From the NCBI RefSeq assembly GCF_019218885.1, contig NZ_JAHUWT010000002.1, positions 620,001-684,000 on the forward strand: a stretch of DNA of 64,000 nt. The letters are read 5' to 3'. Below the pieces are notes generated by a model, which saw only the letters and a list, made by a program, of their open reading frames with translations, searched no databases and was not told the origin of the DNA. Source of the stretch: Bordetella sp. BOR01. GTDB lineage: Bacteria; Pseudomonadota; Gammaproteobacteria; Burkholderiales; Burkholderiaceae_B. The translations under genes were made by a program, and so were the position numbers. Positions 1-9,124 of this stretch are shown piece by piece (positions within the stretch are counted from its first letter, which is position 1; every line of letters starts with the position of its first letter).

Positions 1-314
1 GCCAGGCCGCAGGCGGCCGAGCTGGCCAGGAAGGCGAAGATGGCCAGTGCGAACACGCGCCGGTCACCGTAGCGGTCGGCCAGCCGCCCGCTCAGCGGAA
101 TCAGCATCGTCAGGCCCAGCAAGTACGCGGTGATGGCGCCGCTTAGCGCGACCGCGTCGGTGCCCAGGTCGGCCGCCATCGCCGGCAGCGCGGGCGCAAT
201 GATGGTGGCATCCAGTTGCTCGATGAAGAAGACTGCCGAGACGATCCACGCCACGCGCCGGGTACTGCCCGAAAGTGTTGGCGTGCCCTGGGTATGCACT
301 GCGGACATCGCCAT
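1..314 (-). CDS. MFS drug-efflux-type transporter, N-terminal part
   Basis: Only the first ~104 residues lie inside the window; the rest continues past its left edge. The reading begins MAMSAVHTQG, then a hydrophobic helix with IEQLDATIIAPALP, typical of helix 1 in 14-helix (DHA2, EmrB/QacA-like) exporters. The loop 2-3 signature GRLADRYGDRRVF follows, which is the MFS motif A. The start codon lies one base past the stop of the TauD-like gene, so it is the last visible gene of that leftward operon. A second in-frame ATG lies two codons downstream. Exporter function is inferred from the family; the substrate cannot be read. Confidence 0.8.
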   Translation of the reverse strand, partial: MAMSAVHTQGTPTLSGSTRRVAWIVSAVFFIEQLDATIIAPALPAMAADLGTDAVALSGAITAYLLGLTMLIPLSGRLADRYGDRRVFALAIFAFLASSAACGL

Positions 315-315
315 C

Positions 316-1233
316 TCAGTCGATGACCGCGCGGTGAAGCAAGCGGCGCTGGCCCCCGTAGTTGTACACGCCACGATGCTGCACGATGCGGTTGTCCCAG
401 ATCAGCGCTGCGCCGTCCCGCCAATGGTATTCCGCGCAGACTTCTGGTGAGCGCAGGAACTCGAAGACAATGCTCAGCAGGCTGTCGCTGACGCCGCGGG
501 GCACGCCCAGGACGCGCTGTGCGTAAAGTTCGCAGGCAAACAGCTGCTTGGCGCCGGTTTCGGGATGCTCGCGCACCAGTGGAACTTCCAGTGGCTGCCG
601 GTCGAGCCGAGCCTGCGCCAGGCGTTCGGCGTCACCGAACGACATCGAGACCAGGCCCATCTGGTCGGGGTTGTGGATCACCGAGAGCGTATCGAGGTAG
701 TTGGCCAGCGCCGGGTCGATCAGCGCGTAGGCGGCGGTGGCGTTCGAGAATACGGTGCCGCCGCCATACCCAGGCGCCTGGACGCAATAGAGGGCGGTGA
801 ACTTCTGTGGCCGCTGGCGGTAGGCCTGATCGATGTGCCAGATGTAATTGGTGCGGGTCTTCTTGCTGGCCGAATCGATCGCATTGGTTTCGCCGCCGAC
901 CCTTGGCGCCTGCGGATTTCCGGCGAACTGGGGCGACCCGAACAGGCGGGCGAATTGTTCGAAGTCTTCGGGCGCCAGCGAGCCTGGCACGAACGACAGG
1001 AAGCCATGCTTGAGCAGCGATTGGTACAGGAAGTGCTGCACAGGGGGCGGCACGTCTTTCCCGGGCGCCAGGTGAAATCCTTGTACGACGCCACCCACGA
1101 CGGGCGAGTACGGCGTCACGGTGATGCCTTCGTACGTTTGCGGCTCGTGGTGCAGCCACGCCGAGTCCAATACCCTGGGCTGGTGCCGGTCGGTATCGGC
1201 GGGTTGGTGCAGTGGCAGGGGGGCGGCGCTCAT
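316..1233 (-). CDS. TauD/TfdA-family 2-oxoglutarate-dependent dioxygenase
   Basis: A 305-residue protein of the Fe(II)/2-oxoglutarate oxygenase fold. The facial triad is visible as WHIDQAY (His133, Asp135) and VQHRGVY (His286), followed by the arginine-rich QRRLLHR that would bind 2-oxoglutarate. TauD-family members hydroxylate sulfonates, aryloxyacids and other small acids. I chose the ATG at 1233 because GGAAG stands about 7 bases before it; an upstream TTG at 1251 is possible. It sits between a hydroxyacid dehydrogenase and an MFS exporter, opposite an SsuABC-like importer, so use of a sulfonate-like or short organic acid is plausible but unproven. Confidence 0.85.
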   Translation of the reverse strand: MSAAPLPLHQPADTDRHQPRVLDSAWLHHEPQTYEGITVTPYSPVVGGVVQGFHLAPGKDVPPPVQHFLYQSLLKHGFLSFVPGSLAPEDFEQFARLFGSPQFAGNPQAPRVGGETNAIDSASKKTRTNYIWHIDQAYRQRPQKFTALYCVQAPGYGGGTVFSNATAAYALIDPALANYLDTLSVIHNPDQMGLVSMSFGDAERLAQARLDRQPLEVPLVREHPETGAKQLFACELYAQRVLGVPRGVSDSLLSIVFEFLRSPEVCAEYHWRDGAALIWDNRIVQHRGVYNYGGQRRLLHRAVID

Positions 1234-1297
1234 TCGGGATCTTCCAGGCAAAGAGAAATCCTAGATACAGTAGGGCGTACCGCCAACCAATATCTCT

Positions 1298-2359
1298 TCA
1301 TTTGCTTATGGCGGATGCGCTGTGCCAGCGGGCACGCCAGGCAAACTCGGCCTCCGGGTTTCTCCAGTGGCCAGGCGGTCGACCTTCCAGCAGGTTCAGT
1401 AAGTTGCGCAGGGCGGCGTCCTCGAACGAGTCCGCCATTTCGCGAGTGTGGCCGACAAGGTGCGGAGTGAGGATGACATGCTCGCTTCGGCGCAGTGGGC
1501 TGTCGGCGGGAAGGGGCTCCGTCACGAAGGTGTCCAGGGCGGCAGCCGCCAGGCGCCGTGATGCCAGGGCACGGGCCAGCGCGGTTTCGTCGATTGCCGC
1601 GCCACGTGCGGTATTGACCAGGCAGGCATGCGGCGGCATCAACGCGAGAGCGCTCGCGTCGATCACGGGCGGTTCGCCGGCGCGCACGGTAGTGTGCAGG
1701 CTGAGAATGTCGCTACGACGCAGGACGTCGTCCAGCGGCGCCACCTCGATACCGGGCACGGCGATGGCGGTGTCCAGGCGTCCGTGGGCTGCCACCAGGA
1801 CGCGGCAGCCGAAGGCCTGCAGGCGGTGCGCTACCGCGCGCCCGATTCGGCCGAAGCCGACCAGGCCCACGGTCTTGCCCGAAAGCGTGCGCGCCCAGCG
1901 GGCGGAGGGACTGGGCCGCTTGCGCTCGCTGCGCATGACCTGCATGCTGGCCAGGGGATCGTAGAGCAGCATCAGGATCAGTAGCACCGTAGCTTCGGCC
2001 ATGGAAATGACGTTCTCCGGTGTGGCGCCATGGCCGACCAGCACACCGCGCCGCGTGGCATGGCCAACATCGATGTTCTCGGTCCCAATGCTGGCGCAGA
2101 CGATACCGGCTAGCCTCGCGGCGGTGTCCAGCAGGGCCGGTTCGACACGAAAGCGCGAGCTGACCAGCATGGCCCCCGCCGTGGCCAGCCAGGCCGGCGC
2201 TGGCGCAGTCGCGTCGAATTGGGCTGGGCCGTACACGACTTCCACACCCCGCGCATGCAGTTTCTCTGCGATATTGTCGAAGGTTTCAGCCAGACCCTCG
2301 TCGTGCCAGATGGCGACACGTCGTTCGGGCAGGCGCATGAGGCCAGGTGCCGAAGCCAT
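1298..2359 (-). CDS. D-2-hydroxyacid dehydrogenase (NAD(P)-dependent)
   Basis: A 353-residue member of the D-isomer-specific 2-hydroxyacid dehydrogenase family, which interconverts 2-oxoacids and 2-hydroxyacids. The Rossmann motif GLVGFGRIGRA lies near residues 165-175. The catalytic set is seen as NTARGA (Arg252), DTFVTEPL (Glu281) and TPHLVGHT (His300). The second beta strand ends VLVAAHGR without an acidic residue, which hints at NADP rather than NAD. It follows the aldolase gene by 20 bases. ATG at 2359 is used, with another at 2338. Neighbours suggest it oxidises or reduces a product of the aldolase-like enzyme. Confidence 0.88.
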   Translation of the reverse strand: MASAPGLMRLPERRVAIWHDEGLAETFDNIAEKLHARGVEVVYGPAQFDATAPAPAWLATAGAMLVSSRFRVEPALLDTAARLAGIVCASIGTENIDVGHATRRGVLVGHGATPENVISMAEATVLLILMLLYDPLASMQVMRSERKRPSPSARWARTLSGKTVGLVGFGRIGRAVAHRLQAFGCRVLVAAHGRLDTAIAVPGIEVAPLDDVLRRSDILSLHTTVRAGEPPVIDASALALMPPHACLVNTARGAAIDETALARALASRRLAAAALDTFVTEPLPADSPLRRSEHVILTPHLVGHTREMADSFEDAALRNLLNLLEGRPPGHWRNPEAEFAWRARWHSASAISK

Positions 2360-2379
2360 GAATGTACGGCTGCCCGGGC

Positions 2380-3180
2380 TCAGGTCCTGTAGCTGGGGAA
2401 CTGCCGCTCGGCCTGTCGTAGCAGCGCGCCCCAGTCCTTGCCGTCGGCGGTAATGCGCGTCAGGTGCCGGGCGACCTGCTCGTTGGTGTAGGCCTGCACG
2501 TCCTCGGATGGCAGCACCAGATCGTCGACGCTGCCAGCTGACAGGGCCGCTATCTGCGCCTTGCAGGCCAGTTCGAAATTGTGGTGTTCGACGTAGGCCT
2601 CGGGGATCGTCTTGCCGGTGATCAGTACGCCGTGGTTGCGCATCAGCAAAAAGGCCTTGTCGCCCAGGCTTTCGAGCAACCGCACGGTGTGCTCGGGGCT
2701 GAACTCGAATCCGGAAAAGGGATGACAGGCCGTACGGGAATGGACCCGGAAGGCATGCTGAGAAATCGGCAGCAGCCCGAATCGCTGCACCGATACGCCG
2801 ATGTTGGCCGGCGTATGTGTGTGGAATACGGCCATCACGTCGGGCCTGCCCTTGAGGACGCCGCCGTGGATGATGTGGCTGCCCTTGCTGCCATTGCCCG
2901 GATCATTGCTCAGCTTGGTACCGTCCACATGGTACTTGAGCAGGGACGAAGCCGTTACCTCGTCGAAGAAGTGACGCTCGTTCTTGACGAGATAGTGCTC
3001 GGGCTCGCCGGGCACACGCGCCGATAAGTGGTTGTAGGTCAGGTCGTTGACGCCTGCCGCGGCCATCAAGCGATGACAGGCGGCCAGCTCGATACGGGCC
3101 TGCCATTCGGCCAGGCTGATGCCTGCGGGCTGAGCGTGGGATGTGGCGGCGACCGGATCGAGCAGCGTGGAATCGGACAT
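2380..3180 (-). CDS. Class II aldolase/adducin-family protein
   Basis: A 266-residue protein with the class II aldolase/adducin fold, found in fuculose-1-phosphate aldolase and relatives. Zinc ligands are visible as FHTHTPAN (His120, His122) and RNHGVLI (His183). The bacterial family includes aldolases, epimerases and decarboxylases, so the reaction is not fixed by sequence. It is the first gene of the leftward operon and is divergent from the SsuABC-like importer, which links import and breakdown. The N-terminal 20 residues look unstructured. Confidence 0.85.
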   Translation of the reverse strand: MSDSTLLDPVAATSHAQPAGISLAEWQARIELAACHRLMAAAGVNDLTYNHLSARVPGEPEHYLVKNERHFFDEVTASSLLKYHVDGTKLSNDPGNGSKGSHIIHGGVLKGRPDVMAVFHTHTPANIGVSVQRFGLLPISQHAFRVHSRTACHPFSGFEFSPEHTVRLLESLGDKAFLLMRNHGVLITGKTIPEAYVEHHNFELACKAQIAALSAGSVDDLVLPSEDVQAYTNEQVARHLTRITADGKDWGALLRQAERQFPSYRT

Positions 3181-3443
3181 GGCGTGAAATGCGCGTAGGG
3201 TGCAGCTGGAGGTGAACAGGCACAGATAGGCGATGAGCAGAAATTATAGGAGCGCGAAATGCGATGCATGCCCGTTTCGGCATACAGATTGCTTATTTGC
3301 TCATGCCAGGGCCGTTGCGATGACCTTGAGCTGGCGAGGCATTTGGTTATCACTATTGCCAATTTCCGATTTCTTGCGGACTTCCCTAACATCATCCGTT
3401 TATGTGTGTGGCCACCATCGCGGCCCCAGGAAATCGAAAAGCC

Positions 3444-4418
3444 ATGAGATTTGCCAAGCTGCTCGCCATTCTGTCCATTCTGTTCTTGGCCATTCCATTG
3501 CGGGCGGGCGCGCAAGGCCGGGATCTCAAATCCCTGGACATCGCCATCGTGGGCGGGGCCAGCGCCACCTACTGGGATATCTTCGCGGCGCAGGCGCTGG
3601 GATACTATCGCGATGCGGGCATCGACCTGAAGATCACCAGCATCGATACAGGCAGCAAGGCCGCGCAGGGCCTGGTGACCAGTGCGGTACACCTAGCCTC
3701 ACTGCCGGCCGAGGTCGCGATCTCGGCAATCGAGAAAGGCGCGGGGCTGGCCATCATCGGCGCCGAAACCGCCAGGCCGCACTTTTCCTTCGTGGTCAGC
3801 AAGGACATCGACGGCTACGAACAACTACGCGGCAAGACCATCGCCGTCTCGCAGCTCGCCGAGGCTGGCGCAACCATCCTGCGCAAGCTGCTGGCGCAGC
3901 ATGGCGTACTGCCCGGCGAATACAACATCATCCAACTGGGCGGCAACAGCAACCGGATGACCGGCCTGATCAAGGGGGCGATTGACGCCACTTTCCTGTC
4001 GCCGCCGCTGGATTTCCGTGCTGAATCGGAGATCGGCGCCCAGCGCCTGGGCTACTTGTACGAGGTTTTCGAAAATCCCTACATGGTGTACACGGTGCAA
4101 AGCGACTGGGCCGAGAAAAATCCCGACCTTGTCGCCGCGTTCTTGCGGGCCACGATCCGCAGTGCGCGCTGGCTGTTCGATCCTGCCAATCGCGAACAGG
4201 CCATCGATGTACTGGTCCGGGCACGCACTGCGACGTCGGAAGATGCCGCGAAGACTTACGACCTTTTCTTCGGATCCAGGGCGATCCAGGCCCGCGACGC
4301 CGCCATCGAGCCACAGCATATTCAGGCATATCTCGATTTGCGCGGTGGCGGGCCCCTGGGCCCGGACGCATTTCTGGACTTGCGCTATCGAGCGCAGGCC
4401 TTGACCGGCTTGCAGTAA
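3444..4418 (+). CDS. ABC importer periplasmic binding protein, NMT1/SsuA type
   Basis: A 324-residue periplasmic protein whose signal peptide covers residues 1-23 (MRFAKLLAIL hydrophobic core, cut near RAGA-Q). The mature part begins LDIAIVGGASATYWDIFAAQALGYYRDAGID, the opening strand-helix of NMT1/SsuA/TauA receptors. Elements such as LRGKTIAVSQLAEAG and ENPYMVYTVQSDWAEKNPDLV are also characteristic. It heads a three-gene importer with the next two genes. I took the ATG that opens directly onto the signal peptide, 14 codons inside the longest frame. Such receptors bind sulfonates, nitriles, thiamine precursors or aromatic acids; the ligand is unknown. Confidence 0.88.
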   Translation: MRFAKLLAILSILFLAIPLRAGAQGRDLKSLDIAIVGGASATYWDIFAAQALGYYRDAGIDLKITSIDTGSKAAQGLVTSAVHLASLPAEVAISAIEKGAGLAIIGAETARPHFSFVVSKDIDGYEQLRGKTIAVSQLAEAGATILRKLLAQHGVLPGEYNIIQLGGNSNRMTGLIKGAIDATFLSPPLDFRAESEIGAQRLGYLYEVFENPYMVYTVQSDWAEKNPDLVAAFLRATIRSARWLFDPANREQAIDVLVRARTATSEDAAKTYDLFFGSRAIQARDAAIEPQHIQAYLDLRGGGPLGPDAFLDLRYRAQALTGLQ

Positions 4419-4427
4419 GGCTTACCC

Positions 4428-5270
4428 ATGCCTTCACCACCCCAATCCCTGTCTGCTGGCATGGGGCCGGCGCGCGGCCGCGGTGCGCGGTGGGCGGGCA
4501 AGCTCTGGCAGCATCTGTGCTCGCGTACCACGCTGTCCCTGGCCGGCGGGTTTCTGCTCTGGGAAATCGTCGGCCGTTATGTGGTCACCAGCAAAATCCT
4601 GTTCGCGCCATTTTCCGAGGTGGTAGGTATCGGCATGCAAATGCTGCTGCATGACGACCTGCTGGCACATATCCGCCTGAGCATGCTGCAGTTCCTGCTG
4701 GGATTTGGCCTGGCCGGATTAGTGGGTGTCTCGATCGGGGTGCTGATGGCGGCGAGTCGATGGGCGCGCGATCTGCTGGACCCCTGGGTGTCGTTCTTGT
4801 ATTCCAGCCCGCTTGTCGCCCTGATGCCCTTCTACATCCTGGTATTCGGTATCGGCATCAGTTCAAAGGTGGCGATTGTGTTCACGGTGGCGGTGTTTCC
4901 CATCCTGCTCAATACCACGACCGGCATTCGTTCGGTCGACCAAAATTTCGTAGAGGTCGCGCAGGCCTTCGATTGCAACCGGCGGCAGTTGTTCACCTAT
5001 GTACTGCTGCCTGCATCGCTGCCGTACATTATGGTGGGCCTGCGCCTGGGTATCGGCCGCGGCCTGACGGGCGTGGTGGTCGGCGAGTTGTTCGCTTCGC
5101 AAGCGGGCCTGGGCCATATTATCGCGCAGGCCGGACAGAGCTTCGATACGCCCACACTGCTCATGGGTGTGCTGGTGTTCTCTTTGTTCGGCGTGCTGCT
5201 GATGAAGACCGTGGATTGGCTCGAACGTCGTGTGGCGCCCTGGCGCAAGCTCGCTCTGGAGCAAGAATGA
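4428..5270 (+). CDS. ABC importer permease, SsuC/TauC type
   Basis: A 280-residue inner-membrane protein of the binding-protein-dependent permease family with about six hydrophobic helices. The EAA loop that contacts the ATPase is visible around VAQAFDCNRRQLFTYVLLPASLPYIMVGLRLG. The region GIGRGLTGVVVGELF is typical of SsuC/TauC permeases. The gene starts 9 bases after the receptor gene and overlaps the ATPase gene by ATGA. With them it forms a complete importer energised from the cytoplasmic face. Confidence 0.9.
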   Translation: MPSPPQSLSAGMGPARGRGARWAGKLWQHLCSRTTLSLAGGFLLWEIVGRYVVTSKILFAPFSEVVGIGMQMLLHDDLLAHIRLSMLQFLLGFGLAGLVGVSIGVLMAASRWARDLLDPWVSFLYSSPLVALMPFYILVFGIGISSKVAIVFTVAVFPILLNTTTGIRSVDQNFVEVAQAFDCNRRQLFTYVLLPASLPYIMVGLRLGIGRGLTGVVVGELFASQAGLGHIIAQAGQSFDTPTLLMGVLVFSLFGVLLMKTVDWLERRVAPWRKLALEQE

Positions 5271-6061
5271 ACGACATAACCGCGCTCGACATACAAGGCC
5301 TGGGAAAGTCATTCACCGGCCGCGATGGGGTTGTCCGCCGGGTACTCGACAATATCGACCTGACCGTGCCGCGTGGCCAGTTCGTCTGCATCGTCGGTGC
5401 CAGCGGCAGTGGCAAGACCACGCTCATCCGTGCCATAGGCGGCCTGATTGCGGCCGAGCATGGACACATCGTGTTCAACGGCAAGGTAGTGACCGGGCCC
5501 GGCAAGGATCGAAGTTTCGTATTCCAGAACGATTCCCTGTTTCCGTGGCGCACGGTGATCGACAACGTGCTGTTCGGCCTGCAGGTTCAGGGCGTGTCAC
5601 GCAAGCACAGTCTTCCTGCGGGCGAAGACCTGTTGCGCCGAGTCGGGCTGCGAGGCTACGGTGGGCATTTTCCCGCCGAGCTGTCCGGCGGCATGCGCCA
5701 GCGCGTCAATCTGGCGCGCGCCCTGGCGGTGGATCCCGACCTGCTGCTCATGGACGAGCCGTTCTCGGCCCTGGACGCCCAGACCCGCGAAATCATGCAA
5801 CGCGAACTGCTCGACATCTGGTCCCAGCAGAAGAAGACCGTGGTGTTCATCACCCACCAGATCGACGAGGCCGTCTACCTGGCCGACCGCGTGCTTGTGC
5901 TGAGTTCGCATCCGGGCCGCATTGCTGCGGACATCGACATTCCTTTTCCGCGGCCCAGATTGCTGAAGCAGAAGCGCAGCCCTGAGTTCGTCGCGTACGT
6001 AGACAGGATCTGGAACCTGATCGAGAAGGACGTGATGGCCACCGCCGCTGGCAGCCATTGA
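5267..6061 (+). CDS. ABC importer ATPase, SsuB/TauB type
   Basis: A 264-residue ATPase with Walker A GASGSGKTT (residues 44-52), Q-loop VFQNDSLFPW, signature LSGGMRQR (139-146), Walker B LLLMDEP (159-165) and the switch histidine in FITHQ. The Q-loop form and the size match SsuB/TauB/NrtD subunits. The start ATG overlaps the permease stop codon in ATGA, so translation is probably coupled. It ends 14 bases before the stop of the convergent ferritin-like gene; I see no obvious terminator between them. Confidence 0.92.
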   Translation: MNDITALDIQGLGKSFTGRDGVVRRVLDNIDLTVPRGQFVCIVGASGSGKTTLIRAIGGLIAAEHGHIVFNGKVVTGPGKDRSFVFQNDSLFPWRTVIDNVLFGLQVQGVSRKHSLPAGEDLLRRVGLRGYGGHFPAELSGGMRQRVNLARALAVDPDLLLMDEPFSALDAQTREIMQRELLDIWSQQKKTVVFITHQIDEAVYLADRVLVLSSHPGRIAADIDIPFPRPRLLKQKRSPEFVAYVDRIWNLIEKDVMATAAGSH

Positions 6062-6075
6062 ATCGCCGGGAATAC

Positions 6076-6837
6076 CTACACGGTCTCGATGGCCTTGCCA
6101 GCGGCAATGTCATCGTTGATTCTGTCGATGAAACCGTCCAGTTCAGCCGGCGCGATGGGGTGGCTGAACATTTCCGAGCGCATCTGCACCCGTTGCCTGC
6201 TGATCGCGATGATGGCGTCAATGACTACCTGCGCGTCTTGTTCCGACTTGATCTGATCGTTGACCTGCCGCGCTGCTTCCAGGAAATGATCTTTCTCGTC
6301 GTCATAGATGCGTTTCATCGCCTGGGCGATGCGGATCTGCAGCTCGCTGCCGGACAGTTTCGCGCCTTCGCGGAAAATGCGGGCTCCGCCGCCCTCGGTG
6401 AACAAGACCGCCGCCCGCTGCAGCGCCGAACCGGATTCCACATAATCCTTGCGCAGGGCTTGAAGGTTTTTCTCTTCGGAAAGCTGGATACGGTCTTCAA
6501 CCTGCACAGGGCGTTCAAGCACGTATTCCAGCACGTCGGCAAATGCGACGTAATGCTGGAATTCCTCTGATAATTGGGTCAGGAGGTCGCCGAATTCGTG
6601 GCGGCTGAAGGTTCGGTCTATTTCGTCAAACTGCTGTGCCAACTGGCTAAGCTCGCGATGCAAGCCATTGAAGTAGCCGTCAACGGGGTTCAGCTCTTTC
6701 CAGATCATCGCGCGCAGCCAAAGCGCTTGCTGGTCTTGTGACGGGTCGCCGGCAAAGAACCGCCTGGCGATTTCGGCCTCGGCTTCCCAGTATGGAAGCG
6801 CTGCATTGACCAGGCGTTGCGCGTAATCTGTGCCCAT
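6076..6837 (-). CDS. Unknown protein with ferritin-like diiron signature
   Basis: A 253-residue, all-helical, charged soluble protein that I do not recognise by name. It carries two ExxH motifs, EFQH (Glu92-His95) and EKDH (Glu181-His184), about 89 residues apart. Acidic helices precede each one (WEAEAEIARRFF near residues 17-28; Glu148 and Glu157 in the third). This E, ExxH, E, ExxH order is the metal-binding pattern of ferritin-like diiron proteins, so a diiron oxidase or iron-binding role is inferred. ATG 6837 has GCGGAA upstream; ATG 6861 or GTG 6873 are alternatives. It stands alone, divergent from the next gene. Confidence 0.6.
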   Translation of the reverse strand: MGTDYAQRLVNAALPYWEAEAEIARRFFAGDPSQDQQALWLRAMIWKELNPVDGYFNGLHRELSQLAQQFDEIDRTFSRHEFGDLLTQLSEEFQHYVAFADVLEYVLERPVQVEDRIQLSEEKNLQALRKDYVESGSALQRAAVLFTEGGGARIFREGAKLSGSELQIRIAQAMKRIYDDEKDHFLEAARQVNDQIKSEQDAQVVIDAIIAISRQRVQMRSEMFSHPIAPAELDGFIDRINDDIAAGKAIETV

Positions 6838-7040
6838 GGAGAATTCCGCTCTTTCAAACATAGGGCGGACCACATGGCGTCATCCACCGGAAGATCTGGA
6901 TTCTATTGAAGGCCTGGCTCGTTGGGAAACGCCATAATCCTATATGTTTATGCGTACGGGGAAATTCGCCCGAATGCGCATGCTTCCCTGGAGTGCATGG
7001 CCTATCATGAAGGCCTGTTGGAATTGTTTCCTCTACGCCG

Positions 7041-7931
7041 ATGAATAAACGATGGCTCTTCGTATGGCTAGTCTTGATCGTGGCTTTTGCGCTGCCTGTT
7101 GGCGCCCTGGCTTTGGCATTGTTCAATGCACCGGCCCCCTACCGGCTGATTGCCGAGCCCGATGCGCAATGGCGGGCGGGCCAGGTACTTCCCGCCGGCG
7201 GCCGTGCCATGGTTCGCAGTCTGTCCGACGATGCCGCCGCCCGCACTGCGGCGCGCCGCACGCTGGAATCCATCTCCACCTCTTCATCCAGCAGCATGCC
7301 TGGCGTGCACCGCTACCGGGCGCGTGCCGGCGATGAGCATGGCCTGATCCTGGCCATTGGCCGGTATGTGCTTGTGGTCGCGGCGCCCGATGATGCCGCG
7401 CTCGAGCAGGCAATCGCCGCGGTGCCCTTCATTGCCCCGAACGCCGAGCGGAGCGGGGTCGCCGCTATGCTGGACCGGCATCTGTGGGGATTCGTTGCCG
7501 GCATACTAGGCTATGCACTGTTGTTTATTCTGTTGGCCAGCCGGACGCTGGCCTGGGCCGCCCGCAGGCCACCATTGCCCGATGTCCCGGCCGCCGGTGA
7601 AGCCGACCTGCGCAGCCGGTTGCTCGCGCTCGATTTCCCAGGGGTATCGGCGAGTGTCCGCGCTGACGGCGAACTGGTGTTCGAGCGCGCCGGCGAAGGC
7701 TGGGTCGAGCAACTGCGCCTGCAGTTCGACGGCAACGGTAACGTCGTGCGGGCGCTGTCTGGCGGATCGGCGCAATGGGCGCGGTCCCTGGGACACCGTT
7801 TCGATTTCTTCAAGTACTGGTGGCGCACCATGCCGCGCGGCCCGCGTAGCGACCAGGTTGCCGAGCTGGTGCAGTCGCTGGGGTGGGTGTGGCAACCTGT
7901 GTTTACGTTCCGGCGCCTGATTGGCGGATGA
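7041..7931 (+). CDS. Unknown two-helix membrane protein
   Basis: A 296-residue protein of unknown function. Residues 5-28 form a signal-anchor-like helix (LFVWLVLIVAFALPVGALAL) and residues 148-168 a second membrane helix (LWGFVAGILGYALLFILL). The ~115 residues between contain a serine run and would be periplasmic. The C-terminal ~120 residues (cytoplasmic by this topology) end with an aromatic-rich tail (FDFFKYWWRTMPRG and VWQPVFTFRRL). The next gene follows by 65 bases on the same strand, so the two may be cotranscribed. No catalytic motif is visible. Confidence 0.65.
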   Translation: MNKRWLFVWLVLIVAFALPVGALALALFNAPAPYRLIAEPDAQWRAGQVLPAGGRAMVRSLSDDAAARTAARRTLESISTSSSSSMPGVHRYRARAGDEHGLILAIGRYVLVVAAPDDAALEQAIAAVPFIAPNAERSGVAAMLDRHLWGFVAGILGYALLFILLASRTLAWAARRPPLPDVPAAGEADLRSRLLALDFPGVSASVRADGELVFERAGEGWVEQLRLQFDGNGNVVRALSGGSAQWARSLGHRFDFFKYWWRTMPRGPRSDQVAELVQSLGWVWQPVFTFRRLIGG

Positions 7932-7996
7932 CGGGCCCATCCATGGGCAGGCCGGATCGGTGCATACTCGAACAATCTTGAATCTCGGCTGGCCAT

Positions 7997-9100
7997 ATGC
8001 GGCATGACCACCCCCCCATCCTGCCTTATGACGTCTACGCGGCGGCGCGGTTTTTCCTGTCCACGGGGCGAAGCCGCGAAGCAGTGCTGGCCCGGGTCGG
8101 CCTCGACGACGTGCAATGGAGCACCCTGGAAGAGGTATACGCCCAGCTCGGCGGGCACGAGACGCGGTATCGACCTTATTTTGGCGGCCTGGACGATGCC
8201 GCCATTGTCCAACGGCTGCTGGCGCCGCGCTGGTCCGATCCTTCCGGACAGCAGGTTTCGTTCGACAGCCTGAAGTGGCATATCGGGCAGGCCGTCTTGG
8301 CCCGGCCGCATATTGGCCCATTCGAACAGGTAGATTGGGTGGCCGTGCATATCGCGACGCATCCCGACATGCGCGCGTGCTACTACAGCCACGACGGCAA
8401 GCAAGTCTATTTCGCGGGCGAGCCGTTGACACGCCGCAACGGCCAGCCGCTGGGCGCCGATCCGGCCAGTTTTCGCTGGCTGGGCGGGCGGTGGCTGTGC
8501 GACGATCTTCATGTCTACGGCCAGGGCCAAGTCGGGGAAGGAAACGCCAAGCGGTTCTGGTACATCGTCGAAGGGGCGGACCGCGCCAGCTTCACCCCGC
8601 TGAATCTGGGTTATGCCAAGGATGCCTTGCGCGCGTACTACATCACCAACAAGACCCTGCGCACCAAGAGCCCGGCAGCCTTCGAGATTGTGCCCGAGGT
8701 GCGCCTGAACTTTCGCGATGCAAGCCTGGATCCGTTAGTGGACACCAGCGCCTTTGCGCGGGATGCCGAGTACGTTTATTTCTACGGCGTGCGGCTACGA
8801 GGGGCGGACCCCGCGGGGTTTCGTGTCGTGGGCGACGGCTACAGCACTGACGGGCAGGGCGTCTGGTACCACGAAGACAAGCTGCGCATCGAAGGCGCCG
8901 ACGCCGCGACGTTTCGCGTTCCCGTGCCGGGCGAACCTTATGCGGGGCGCCACCATGGCGCGACCGATCGGTTGCGAAGTTATGTTTGTGGCGAACCGCA
9001 GGATCCGCATCACGCGTTCGAATCCTGGCGCGCGTTCTTCGAGTTCCATACCGATCTGCGGGACTGGTGGTGGCACCGGGAGGCCGCCCGGCGCGGCTAG
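7997..9100 (+). CDS. DKNYY-domain protein
   Basis: A 367-residue soluble protein without a signal peptide. Its central and C-terminal parts carry DKNYY-type repeats: an aspartate-bearing turn, an aromatic strand and a G-A-D-P-x-x-F end. Examples are YYSHDGKQVYFAGEPL...LGADPASFRWL, DAEYVYFYGVRLRGADPAGFRVV and GQGVWYHEDKLRIEGADAATFRV. DKNYY proteins are widespread and mostly uncharacterised; some sit beside secreted toxins as possible immunity proteins. The N-terminal ~90 residues are unlike the repeats and unknown. It ends 24 bases before the stop of the convergent secreted protein gene. Confidence 0.65.
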   Translation: MRHDHPPILPYDVYAAARFFLSTGRSREAVLARVGLDDVQWSTLEEVYAQLGGHETRYRPYFGGLDDAAIVQRLLAPRWSDPSGQQVSFDSLKWHIGQAVLARPHIGPFEQVDWVAVHIATHPDMRACYYSHDGKQVYFAGEPLTRRNGQPLGADPASFRWLGGRWLCDDLHVYGQGQVGEGNAKRFWYIVEGADRASFTPLNLGYAKDALRAYYITNKTLRTKSPAAFEIVPEVRLNFRDASLDPLVDTSAFARDAEYVYFYGVRLRGADPAGFRVVGDGYSTDGQGVWYHEDKLRIEGADAATFRVPVPGEPYAGRHHGATDRLRSYVCGEPQDPHHAFESWRAFFEFHTDLRDWWWHREAARRG

Positions 9101-9124
9101 CGCCAGGCGTATCGGTGGCACCTA

